This document shows positions 9,923 through 18,454 of a stretch of 64,000 nt of DNA, piece after piece (within the stretch, counting starts at the first letter, position 1; every line of letters begins with the position of its first letter). A program made the position numbers and the translations under genes. The notes below the pieces were generated by a model. That model saw only the letters and a program-made list of their open reading frames with translations. It was not told the origin of the DNA and ran no database searches. The stretch covers positions 1 to 64,000 of the forward strand of contig JAHPZE010000010.1 in the NCBI GenBank assembly GCA_019058365.1, written 5' to 3'. The stretch is from Promethearchaeota archaeon. Lineage in GTDB: Archaea > Asgardarchaeota > Lokiarchaeia > Sigyniarchaeales > SOKP01.

Positions 9923-10429
9923 TTAAAGAAAGAATTCCATGAATATTTCATCATCATACTGATTATCGATTTTAACTTGACGAGCTAATATTCCTTTTTG
10001 AACAAATCCTAAAATACTATAAAAATTTATTGCTCCAGAATTACTTGCTCTAATATATATAACTATCTTCTCATAATTATGTTTCCTTGCAAAATTGAAG
10101 GAATATTGGGTTAATTGATTCCCAATTTTTTTCCTACGCCACATAGGAAGTACAAACGTACCAATAACTCCAACATGATCAAATGAGTCTGAATATTTTG
10201 CCCATCTATCTAATGATTGGAAACCTACTATTTGGTCTTCAAATTCAGCCACAAAAATACCTTCATGATCTGATAAAGAAATTAAATATTCTCTCTCTTG
10301 TTTAGGCGTAAAAGGGCGGTTAACCGCAGAATATTCCCTCTCTGCACAAATAACTATCCAAATGTCTGATATTTCTTCAGCATCCTCTGGTAGAGCTTTT
10401 CTAATACAAATTTGTGCCATTTCTTTCAC
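9923..10429 (-). CDS. GNAT-family N-acetyltransferase
   Basis: Likely transfers an acetyl group from acetyl-CoA to an amine; the substrate is unknown. The 168-aa length is typical. It begins with IRKALPEDAEEISDIW, as in RimI-like GNATs, and carries the acetyl-CoA-binding region around residues 88-115 (VIGTFVLPMWRRKKIGNQL, matching the R/Q-x-x-G-x-G/A pattern) and the late SNSGAINFYSILGF motif. It is a single gene with no operon partner, divergent from the ABC transporter pair downstream. Confidence 0.88.
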   Translation of the reverse strand: MKEMAQICIRKALPEDAEEISDIWIVICAEREYSAVNRPFTPKQEREYLISLSDHEGIFVAEFEDQIVGFQSLDRWAKYSDSFDHVGVIGTFVLPMWRRKKIGNQLTQYSFNFARKHNYEKIVIYIRASNSGAINFYSILGFVQKGILARQVKIDNQYDDEIFMEFFL

Positions 10430-10605
10430 CTTATCTTTATCACTTTTGCATTTATTAAAAATTTATTTTCAGATACTAACATTTTTTCTTTATTGAGATA
10501 AGCAATTATTAATTTATAATTTGAAGGTAAAAAGTCTATTAATTATCATATCTTCTACAAAATAACTTGAGAAATAAATTTCTTTTATTATCATTATAAA
10601 AACGT

Positions 10606-12444
10606 ATGCAGCGCAGAAAAGTAAATAATATAAATAACATATATGTAGAATTTACTCCGGGAAAAGATCCTTTTGAAAAAGCACGGCAGAAAGGATCAAG
10701 AACATGGATATTATCACATATATTTCATGGATCTAATAAACTTTTTATAATTATTGTGTTATTTACTACTATTCTAGCAGCTAATTTATCCTCAATAACT
10801 CTAGTTGTCATAGGAAATGCTATAACGGATTTTTTAATCGGTAAGCAATCAAGTTTACTATTTTATACAATAATTATATTATTATTAAGTATAGGAACTC
10901 CTATATTGCGTTTAGTCAATTATATGCTACGAGAAGTCATAGCGCAAAGGTTAGAAAGGGATTGTCGTAAAGAATTCTATTCTAACCTTCTTGGTAAAAG
11001 CCAATCATTTCATGATCAACAGAAAATTGGAGAATTGATGGCTCGTGCTACGGATGATGTTCGAACAATGAATTTTTTGATCAGCCCCGCAATTTCCTTA
11101 ATATTTGAGTCCTTTACATCTTTAATAATCCCTATTTTCTATATAATCGCGTTTTATCCTTCACAATTGATTTTAACTCCATTAATTTTTTCAATTTTAT
11201 TTTCTTTTTCTCTAAAATCTTATATTAAAAAAATTGGACCAGTGACAGGAAAATTAAGAAGTTTTTATGGGATGATGAATGCAACATTAAATGAAGCGCT
11301 TACTGGAATTGAAGTTGTTAAAGCAACTGCTCAAGAAAAGAGAGAAAGTCAAAAATACTTTGAAAATGCTAATAATTATCGAAATGCATATGTTGAAGAA
11401 GGAGATATTGAAGCAAAATATCTCCCAATACTAATTCTAGCCTTAACAATCACTGGTGGGCTAATACATGCTATAATCCTCAATTATTTGGGTCTGTTGA
11501 ATATTGGACAAATAATTGGGTATTTAGGATTATTAGCATTATTACGTTTTCCTACATTTATCTCTATTTTTGTCTTTGCAATCATTCGGCTTGCAATTTC
11601 AAGTGCTCAGAGATTACTTGAATTTATGAATAAAAAAACAGAAATTGATGAAAATATTGAGGGTTATATAAAGGAAATTGAAGGATCTATTAAATTCGAA
11701 AATGTATCTTTTAGGTATCCTGGAGCTGAAAAACCAGTATTAAAGAATATAAGTTTTGAAGTTAAACCTAGTCAAACATTAGCGATTGTAGGAACTACGG
11801 GTTCAGGTAAAACAACTTTAACAAAATTGATTTCTCGATTATATGACGTTGATCAAGGAAGGATTTTGATTGATAATGTTGATATTCGTAAATATGCCTT
11901 AAAATCATTAAGAAATCAAATTTCTTATGTAGATCAAGATGTATTTTTATTTTCTACAACTATTTTTGAAAATATCTCATTTGGTCGTACAGGGTCGATT
12001 GAGCAAATCATTGAAGTTGCTAAAGAAGCTCAAGCACACGAATTTATCTCTAATTTACCAAACCAATATTATTCTGAAGTTGGAGAGAGGGGTGTTCAAT
12101 TAAGTGGGGGTGAAAGACAAAGAATTGCTATTGCTCGTGCCTTTCTTGTAAATCCTAAGATCTTAATCTTAGATGATTCTACATCAGCAATAGATTCTAA
12201 TACAGAAGATAAAATTCAGAGAGCCATTCGAAATATCCTTATAAATCGAACAACAATTCTTATCACACATCGTTTAAGTCAAATTCGATGGGCTGATTTA
12301 ATAATTGTATTGAAAAAAGGAGAGATCGTTGCAAAAGGAACTCATGAAGAATTATTAAAAACTTCAGAAGAATATCAACGAATTTTTGTAAAAAAATTTG
12401 ATGTTGAAATTGATACATTAATTAAAAAATGCGAGGAGGTCTAA
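10606..12444 (+). CDS. ABC exporter half-transporter, subunit with degenerate catalytic site
   Basis: ATP-driven exporter half. The N-terminal transmembrane domain (about residues 45-340, six helices) is fused to an ATPase domain with Walker A GTTGSGKTT, signature LSGGERQ and Walker B ILILDDSTSAID. The catalytic glutamate after Walker B is Asp here, which by analogy with heterodimeric exporters such as TM287/288 makes one composite site poorly hydrolytic. Four nt separate it from the second half-transporter, so the two are co-transcribed and should form a heterodimer in the cytoplasmic membrane. Substrate (drug, lipid or peptide) cannot be told. Confidence 0.93.
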   Translation: MQRRKVNNINNIYVEFTPGKDPFEKARQKGSRTWILSHIFHGSNKLFIIIVLFTTILAANLSSITLVVIGNAITDFLIGKQSSLLFYTIIILLLSIGTPILRLVNYMLREVIAQRLERDCRKEFYSNLLGKSQSFHDQQKIGELMARATDDVRTMNFLISPAISLIFESFTSLIIPIFYIIAFYPSQLILTPLIFSILFSFSLKSYIKKIGPVTGKLRSFYGMMNATLNEALTGIEVVKATAQEKRESQKYFENANNYRNAYVEEGDIEAKYLPILILALTITGGLIHAIILNYLGLLNIGQIIGYLGLLALLRFPTFISIFVFAIIRLAISSAQRLLEFMNKKTEIDENIEGYIKEIEGSIKFENVSFRYPGAEKPVLKNISFEVKPSQTLAIVGTTGSGKTTLTKLISRLYDVDQGRILIDNVDIRKYALKSLRNQISYVDQDVFLFSTTIFENISFGRTGSIEQIIEVAKEAQAHEFISNLPNQYYSEVGERGVQLSGGERQRIAIARAFLVNPKILILDDSTSAIDSNTEDKIQRAIRNILINRTTILITHRLSQIRWADLIIVLKKGEIVAKGTHEELLKTSEEYQRIFVKKFDVEIDTLIKKCEEV

Positions 12445-12448
12445 AAAA

Positions 12449-14263
12449 ATGGCATATGGGTGGAACTTAGAGGCCGAGGAGTATGATAGAACCTTCTCTG
12501 ACAGAGTTTTGTTAAAGCGTATATTCTCTTATTTTGGGCCATATAAACGTTCAATGACAATCGTTATTTTGACAATAGTTATCTCATCTATTACATCTGC
12601 TTTTGTGCCCGTTTTAACCAGTATAATTATTAATAACTTAGAGACAAATAGAAATGCTTTCTATATATTCATTGTAATAATTATTATTCTTATTTTTAAT
12701 TTATTAAGCTATCTATTTAATTACATTCAGCAACGATATGCATTTCGAGTTATAGGCGGTGTTGTTTTAGATCTAAGAAAAGATGCCGTAGATGCTGTTT
12801 TAAATCATGATCTTTCCTTTTTTGACAGAAATCCAACAGGTAAAATAGTTAGTCGCGTCAATTCAGATAGTGACACTTTCGGAACAACAGTTGATTTATC
12901 TGTTCAATTAATATCATCAGTTTTGATTGTCATCTTTTTAATTATTATAATGTTTTTTATAAATATTCTATTAACTTTAGCAATAATCATAGCAGTTCCA
13001 GCATTTTTCGTGTTAGCATTATCATTTCGAAAAATAGCAAGAAAAAAAACGTTATTGGGCCAAAGAGCTTTAGCATCTGTTAATGATTTTGTTAAGGAAA
13101 GTTTTTCTGGCATTCAAATAGCAAAAACATTTCGTCAAGAAGAAAAATTATATGAACAGTTCAATAAAGTAAACGATACTTCTTATAAGGTTAATTTAAG
13201 AAGAGCCTTTATATTGAATGCCATCTTCCCTTCATTAGGAATAATACAAGGAATTGTATTAACTTTATTAGTACTTCTCGGGGGTAATAACGTTTTAGGA
13301 GGAACGATAAGTGCTGGAGAACTGAATCTCTTTCTTCAAGGCGTTAATTATTTATTTTTTCCTTTATTAACGATTGCTTCATTTTGGCCAACCTTTCAAG
13401 CAGGTATGGCCGCTTCTGAGCGTATTTTTTCTTTAATAGATACAATACCATTGATAATTCAAAATGATAATATTAAGCCTTCTAGATTAAAGGGGAATTT
13501 AGAAATTAGAAATTTAGTATTCCATTATGAAAAAAATAAAAATGTTTTTGATAATTTTAGTTTATCAATTAAGTCTGGAGAATCAATCGCAATTGTTGGG
13601 CATACGGGTGCTGGAAAATCTAGCCTAGCTAAATTATTAGCGAGATTCTATGAATTTCAAGGAGGAGATATTTCAGTAGATGGTATAAGCATAAGAAATT
13701 ATAATCTTAAAGATTACCGAAGACAAATTGGAATTATTCCTCAAACACCATTTCTTTTTGCAGATTCAATTGAAAATAATATAAAATATTGTTGTATAGG
13801 CGCTAAAAAAGAAGAAGTTTATAATTCATTAAATGTAACCAGTGGGTCTGATTGGATTGAAGATTTATCAAAGGGATTAGAAACCGATACTGGGGAAAGG
13901 GGTAGTCGCCTTTCAATGGGTCAAAGACAATTAGTAGTTTTTGCCCGTGTTCTATTAGAAAATCCTGCTATACTCATCTTAGATGAAGCTACTGCTTCAG
14001 TAGATCCCTTCACTGAAACTAGAATACAAGATGCTCTACAGAAGACAATAGAAGGGCGTACATCAATTATCATTGCTCATCGTCTTTGGACAGTGCGCCA
14101 CGTAGATAGGATTATTGTGCTTGATCATGGGAAAATTATAGAAGAGGGTAATCATGATGAATTAATGGCTAAAGGTGGAATGTATGCTGAACTTTATGAT
14201 ACCTATTTTCGCCATCAATCACTGGAATATATAGAACAATTAAAGGAAAAAAGACTTGCCTGA
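12449..14263 (+). CDS. ABC exporter half-transporter, catalytic subunit
   Basis: Partner of the preceding gene, with the same architecture: six membrane helices (about 35-320) and an ATPase domain with Walker A GHTGAGKSS, signature LSMGQRQ and canonical Walker B ILILDEATASVD with the catalytic Glu. A strong SD (GAGGAGGT, 8 nt before ATG) overlaps the end of the upstream gene. The H-loop is present in IIAHRLWTV. The canonical catalytic residue in this subunit and Asp in the other give an asymmetric heterodimer. The small ORF after it starts inside its last codons. Confidence 0.93.
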   Translation: MAYGWNLEAEEYDRTFSDRVLLKRIFSYFGPYKRSMTIVILTIVISSITSAFVPVLTSIIINNLETNRNAFYIFIVIIIILIFNLLSYLFNYIQQRYAFRVIGGVVLDLRKDAVDAVLNHDLSFFDRNPTGKIVSRVNSDSDTFGTTVDLSVQLISSVLIVIFLIIIMFFINILLTLAIIIAVPAFFVLALSFRKIARKKTLLGQRALASVNDFVKESFSGIQIAKTFRQEEKLYEQFNKVNDTSYKVNLRRAFILNAIFPSLGIIQGIVLTLLVLLGGNNVLGGTISAGELNLFLQGVNYLFFPLLTIASFWPTFQAGMAASERIFSLIDTIPLIIQNDNIKPSRLKGNLEIRNLVFHYEKNKNVFDNFSLSIKSGESIAIVGHTGAGKSSLAKLLARFYEFQGGDISVDGISIRNYNLKDYRRQIGIIPQTPFLFADSIENNIKYCCIGAKKEEVYNSLNVTSGSDWIEDLSKGLETDTGERGSRLSMGQRQLVVFARVLLENPAILILDEATASVDPFTETRIQDALQKTIEGRTSIIIAHRLWTVRHVDRIIVLDHGKIIEEGNHDELMAKGGMYAELYDTYFRHQSLEYIEQLKEKRLA

Positions 14264-14705
14264 TAAAGAAAAAATTCTTGAAAATTACATAGAACCCGAT
14301 ATTACAATAGAATATATCTTTATTGAGAAAGCTGATAAACAAATAAAGCCAATAAATGACGATCAAGGATATCTAAAGGGCTTTTTCAATCTTTTTATCT
14401 CAGGAAAATTAAAGAATGATAATCTTATAAATTTTAAGCAAAGATTATTACAGGAATTAAATTACTGCGAAAAGACTTATGATCATTTTAAATCAGAAGA
14501 AATAAATTTAGATGATTATAAATTTGGGCTTATAGATAATGAAAAAAGTGTTGTCGAATTTAATGAAATGGATGAAGAATTTTTTCAAGCTTTGTTAGCT
14601 TCACTTAGAAATTTAATGATTGTAGGGAAAAATTTCGATATTGAAAAATTCAAGTTTCATGAGATCTTTAATCGTTGGTTAGAAAAGTATACCAATAGGT
14701 TGTAA
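14256..14705 (+). CDS. unrecognised 149-aa protein coupled to ABC exporter
   Basis: Starts at TTG 14256, overlapping the last 8 nt of the exporter gene, with AAAGGAAAA upstream serving as SD; this implies translational coupling. The protein is acidic, soluble and mostly helical, with no cysteine motif or membrane segment. No family recognised. Its position suggests an accessory or regulatory role for the transporter, but that is inference from context only. Confidence 0.65.
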   Translation: MPDKEKILENYIEPDITIEYIFIEKADKQIKPINDDQGYLKGFFNLFISGKLKNDNLINFKQRLLQELNYCEKTYDHFKSEEINLDDYKFGLIDNEKSVVEFNEMDEEFFQALLASLRNLMIVGKNFDIEKFKFHEIFNRWLEKYTNRL

Positions 14706-14727
14706 CTGTTATTTATTAGTCAGTTTG

Positions 14728-16383
14728 CTAATTTTCAAATTCAATTTTTTTTAAAACAGGATATCTTCTACCAATTCCAAAAGCGCTTTCACTTACTCTA
14801 ACTGTCTGCACTAATTGTCTTCTTTTATATTCCGAGTTTAGATAGAGATTTCTTACTTTATTGATAGTATCAATATCAAATCCTTTCTCCTTTAAATTTT
14901 TATGCTCGAACCCAATTCCATTCTTAATAATTTCCTTTAGTATAGCATCTAAAATCTCATATGGTGGTAAGGAATCACTATCTTTCTGATTCTCACGTAA
15001 TTCAGCAGTTGGTGGTCTTATTATTATCCCTTCAGGAATTATTTCTTTCTTCTGATTTATCCAGTGACAAACATCGTAAATTTGTACCTTTAATAGATCT
15101 CCAGGAACATTTTTACCACCACTTGTATCACCATATAAAGTACAATAACCCACTGCAATCTCTGATTTATTTCCTGTCGATACTAATAGCCAATTAAACT
15201 TATTTGAATAATACATTAAAATATTGGCTCTAATACGTGCTTGGAGATTTTCATCAGCTATATTAAACGTATATTTACCAAGATTTTTCTCCATTTCTTT
15301 TTCATATGCGTCAAAAAGTATATCTATAGGATATATTATATATTTAATTTTAAGATTCTTGCACAACTTTTGAGCTAATTTAATACTCTCTTGAGACGTA
15401 AATCTTGTTGGCATCATAATACATGTTACTTTTCCAGATCCTAATGCTGTAGCACATATATATGCTGTAAAAGCGGAGTCAATTCCTCCACTTAAACCTA
15501 ATACCACTCCCTTAAATATACCACTTTTATGAAAATAATCATGTAAATTCAGCTGGAGTGCTTTAATTACCTCATTTCTCCAATCCATTTCGTAAGTAAA
15601 TACGCTTTCTAAGGGAGATCCTTGTATTTCGACCTCAACCATTGGGAAATCTTCTTCAAATTCCTTCGCTTTGAAAATAATTTGACCGTATTTATTTGTA
15701 ATGAAACTTTGGCCATCATATACTATTTCATCTATTCCACCGACCATATTAACATAGATGATTGGTATCGAAAGCTTTTTAGATTTTCTACATATTAGAT
15801 TTGCTCTTAGTTTAAATTTGTTGATATGATAAGGAGAGGCATTTATAACAATTAAGATTTCGGCCCCATTATTTACAAGGTTCTCAGCAACTTTGGTTTC
15901 ATAATGTTCATCCCATATATCTTCACATATTAAAATTCCACAATTTACATCTTTAATATTGATTGGTTCAAATTTATCATCAAAAGAAAAATATCTTCTC
16001 TCATCAAAAACGTCATAATTAGGCAATAATCGTTTGTTTTCAATATGTATTAATTTGTTTCCTTCAATAACTAGAGCAGAATTGTAGAAATATTGGATTC
16101 TATCCTTCAATTCCAATGGTTGTGTGAATGTCCCTAAAACTATTGTTGCTTTGGAGTTTAAATTCTTTATATTTTCAATTGCTATCTGATTTTTTTCCTG
16201 AATTAAAGGATCAAGTATATGATCCATAAGAGGATAACCCACTAAAGACATTTCAGGAAATATAATAATATCAGCACTTTGATTATTTTGAATTATCTCC
16301 GCAATTTTTTTCTCATTAAATTCAATATCTCCCACAACTGGATTTATTTGAGCTATTGTAACTTTTAAAACTGAATTTGACAT
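14728..16383 (-). CDS. nadE: glutamine-dependent NAD+ synthetase
   Basis: Amidates nicotinic acid adenine dinucleotide to NAD+, the last step of NAD synthesis. The N-terminal nitrilase-fold glutaminase (about 1-265) carries FPEMSLVGYP with the catalytic Glu and CGILICEDIWDE with the nucleophile Cys. The C-terminal synthetase (about 275-551) carries the ATP pyrophosphatase loop LGLSGGIDSAF and STGNKSEIAVGY. At 551 aa it matches the two-domain glutamine-dependent form. It lies 95 nt downstream of etfA on the same strand, so read-through from the nitrogen operon is possible but not shown. Confidence 0.95.
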   Translation of the reverse strand: MSNSVLKVTIAQINPVVGDIEFNEKKIAEIIQNNQSADIIIFPEMSLVGYPLMDHILDPLIQEKNQIAIENIKNLNSKATIVLGTFTQPLELKDRIQYFYNSALVIEGNKLIHIENKRLLPNYDVFDERRYFSFDDKFEPINIKDVNCGILICEDIWDEHYETKVAENLVNNGAEILIVINASPYHINKFKLRANLICRKSKKLSIPIIYVNMVGGIDEIVYDGQSFITNKYGQIIFKAKEFEEDFPMVEVEIQGSPLESVFTYEMDWRNEVIKALQLNLHDYFHKSGIFKGVVLGLSGGIDSAFTAYICATALGSGKVTCIMMPTRFTSQESIKLAQKLCKNLKIKYIIYPIDILFDAYEKEMEKNLGKYTFNIADENLQARIRANILMYYSNKFNWLLVSTGNKSEIAVGYCTLYGDTSGGKNVPGDLLKVQIYDVCHWINQKKEIIPEGIIIRPPTAELRENQKDSDSLPPYEILDAILKEIIKNGIGFEHKNLKEKGFDIDTINKVRNLYLNSEYKRRQLVQTVRVSESAFGIGRRYPVLKKIEFEN

Positions 16384-16478
16384 CTCTAAATCAATTTAAA
16401 AAAATTCTAATTATGTATTTATTAAAAAATCCCATTATGTATTTAAAGCTAATCAGTAAATAATTATCTAATTTTTTT

Positions 16479-17663
16479 TTATGAAACAATATTATCATTT
16501 TTAGTTTTTTTTAGATTTTGGATAAATTTTGGAAGAAAATCATACAAATCGGTTACTATTCCAAAATCTGCAATATCAAAAATAGGAGCTCGTTCATCTT
16601 TATTTATAGCAACAATAATATCGGAAGTTTCCATACCAACTCGATGTTGCACAGCTCCAGATATTCCACAGGCAATATATAAATGAGGCTGTACAACTTT
16701 GCCAGACATTCCAACTTGAACAGTAGGATCAGCCCATCCAGCATCAACGGCAGGTCTACTTGCAGCAATTACTCCGTTTAATTCATCAGCAAGTTCTTGC
16801 AGTAAAATAAAACCTTCTTTTTTACCTAATCCTAATCCTCCTGAAACTATAATATCAGCACTTCCTATGTCAGAGTGATTGTTATATCTCATTTCTCTTA
16901 ATGTTATAATTCTTGATTTTATGGATTCTGCATTTACATGGTGGTTGATTACACTTCCCCCTCCTTTTTTCTTCTCCATTTTTTTCATGACTTTTGGGCG
17001 TACAGTAGCCATTTGTGGTCGCGAAAATGGGCATATTATGGAAGCCATGATATTTCCTCCAAATGCAGGTCTAGTTTGCAATAATAAACCTTCCTTATTT
17101 ATCTCTAGATCAGTACAATCTGCAGTTAATCCTGTTTTAAGTTTCGCAGCTATTCTAGGGCCTAATTCTCGCCCAATGGAGGTTGCACCTATTAAAAAAA
17201 TACTTGGTTTTATATTTTTAACGAAATTGGAAATTATTTCTGAATAAATTTCACAATTAAACATCTCGAGGATATTATTGTTAAAGTAATGTATCTCATC
17301 TGCTCCATAAAATTTTAAATCATTGACTCCTTTTACTGAATTTCCTAAGACAACGCACAAAAGAGATTCATTAAGTTTATCAGCTAATGTTTTACCCTTA
17401 CCTAATAACTCATACACAACTTCTAAAATTTTTCCATCTCGTTGTTCCCCGAAAATGAGGACACCTTTCCAATCAGTAGTTTTCTTCTTTTTTTTTCGTT
17501 TAATGATTATAGCGTTATACTGGCAAATTTTGGCACATGCTCCACACAATCGACAGTCTTCTGAAATTGAGGGATAATTATCCTTAAGAGACATAGAGCC
17601 AAATATACATGCATCGACGCACTCACCACATCCAATGCATTTATCACGATCAATATGAATCAT
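16479..17663 (-). CDS. etfA: electron transfer flavoprotein alpha subunit with N-terminal 2[4Fe-4S] ferredoxin domain
   Basis: Residues 1-55 hold two cluster motifs (CIGCGECVDAC and CRLCGACAKIC), followed by the EtfA domain (about 65-394) with the FAD-binding C-terminal part (VSGGLGLGKKEG, SRPAVDAGW, IACGISGAVQH). A ferredoxin-EtfA fusion can relay electrons between the flavins and low-potential carriers. The start overlaps the etfB stop by 1 nt, and the operon continues upstream into glutamate synthase. This suggests that the ETF donates or accepts electrons for glutamate synthesis instead of, or as well as, an acyl-CoA dehydrogenase, none of which is seen nearby. Confidence 0.95.
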   Translation of the reverse strand: MIHIDRDKCIGCGECVDACIFGSMSLKDNYPSISEDCRLCGACAKICQYNAIIIKRKKKKKTTDWKGVLIFGEQRDGKILEVVYELLGKGKTLADKLNESLLCVVLGNSVKGVNDLKFYGADEIHYFNNNILEMFNCEIYSEIISNFVKNIKPSIFLIGATSIGRELGPRIAAKLKTGLTADCTDLEINKEGLLLQTRPAFGGNIMASIICPFSRPQMATVRPKVMKKMEKKKGGGSVINHHVNAESIKSRIITLREMRYNNHSDIGSADIIVSGGLGLGKKEGFILLQELADELNGVIAASRPAVDAGWADPTVQVGMSGKVVQPHLYIACGISGAVQHRVGMETSDIIVAINKDERAPIFDIADFGIVTDLYDFLPKFIQNLKKTKNDNIVS

Positions 17664-18454
17664 TAAAATGACACCATCTTCTTATTTTTTAAAAATTGTA
17701 CCAATTTAATGATATTTTGATCAAAACAACCTTTTAAAATTACTCCTTGCTTTCTTTTATCTGGAAGAAATACCTCTACTACTCTGGTTGGGGAACCTTC
17801 GAGTCCACAATGATCTTCTATAGCATTAACTTCGGAAGCATTAAGTATTTTTAATGGCTTTCTCTCAGCTTCAACCTTTCCAATTAAAGTAGGCATTCGA
17901 GGTATGTTAGCACCCTTTACAATTGAGATAAGACAAGGTAAAGAGACTTGTAAAATTTGACTTCTATCTTCTAAAAGTCTTTCAACTTCAATATTAGTAT
18001 TTTGATATTTGAGTATTTTATTGACATAATACACACTTGGTATATCAAGAATTTCCGCTAAATTTGCCCCTACTTGACCAGTGTCACCATCAGTAGTTTT
18101 TATTCCACAGATGATTAAATCATAATAACCAAGCGTTTTGATACCACATGAAAGGGCGTAGGATGTGGCTAATGTGTCTGATCCCGCAAATTTTATATCT
18201 GATAGTAAATATGCCTCATCAGCTCCCAAAGCTAAACCAAAATGAAGAGTGTTGATCGCATCTTTTGGTCCCATACTCAGTAAAGTAATTTTTCCCCCAT
18301 ATTTTTCCTTTAACCGTAGAGCTTCTTCAAGAACAAACATATCAAAAGGATTTATAGTACCTGCTATTCCTTCTCGAATAATTCGACCTGTTTCTGGATC
18401 CGTTTTCACTTCATCAGTATCAGGAACTTGTTTTAAACAAACTATTATATTCAT
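17663..18454 (-). CDS. etfB: electron transfer flavoprotein beta subunit
   Basis: A 263-aa EtfB with the family start (MNIIVCLKQVPDTDEVKTD), TINPFDMFVLEEALRLKEK, and the nucleotide-binding segment CGIKTTDGDTGQVG. The last motif resembles that of ETFs binding a second FAD (bifurcating type) rather than AMP, but this needs a profile comparison. The ATG overlaps the stop of the upstream amidotransferase gene (ATGA, 4 nt), a typical coupled arrangement. Forms a heterodimer with the ferredoxin-EtfA encoded next. Confidence 0.95.
   Translation of the reverse strand: MNIIVCLKQVPDTDEVKTDPETGRIIREGIAGTINPFDMFVLEEALRLKEKYGGKITLLSMGPKDAINTLHFGLALGADEAYLLSDIKFAGSDTLATSYALSCGIKTLGYYDLIICGIKTTDGDTGQVGANLAEILDIPSVYYVNKILKYQNTNIEVERLLEDRSQILQVSLPCLISIVKGANIPRMPTLIGKVEAERKPLKILNASEVNAIEDHCGLEGSPTRVVEVFLPDKRKQGVILKGCFDQNIIKLVQFLKNKKMVSF

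Noticed and set aside
9772-9957. 61-aa minus-strand ORF overlapping the GNAT gene
   Set aside because: It overlaps the end of a clear GNAT gene in another frame and has no recognisable content.
16879-17577. Plus-strand ORFs opposite etfA (16879, 17323)
   Set aside because: They are antisense shadows of a well-supported gene; no independent motif.
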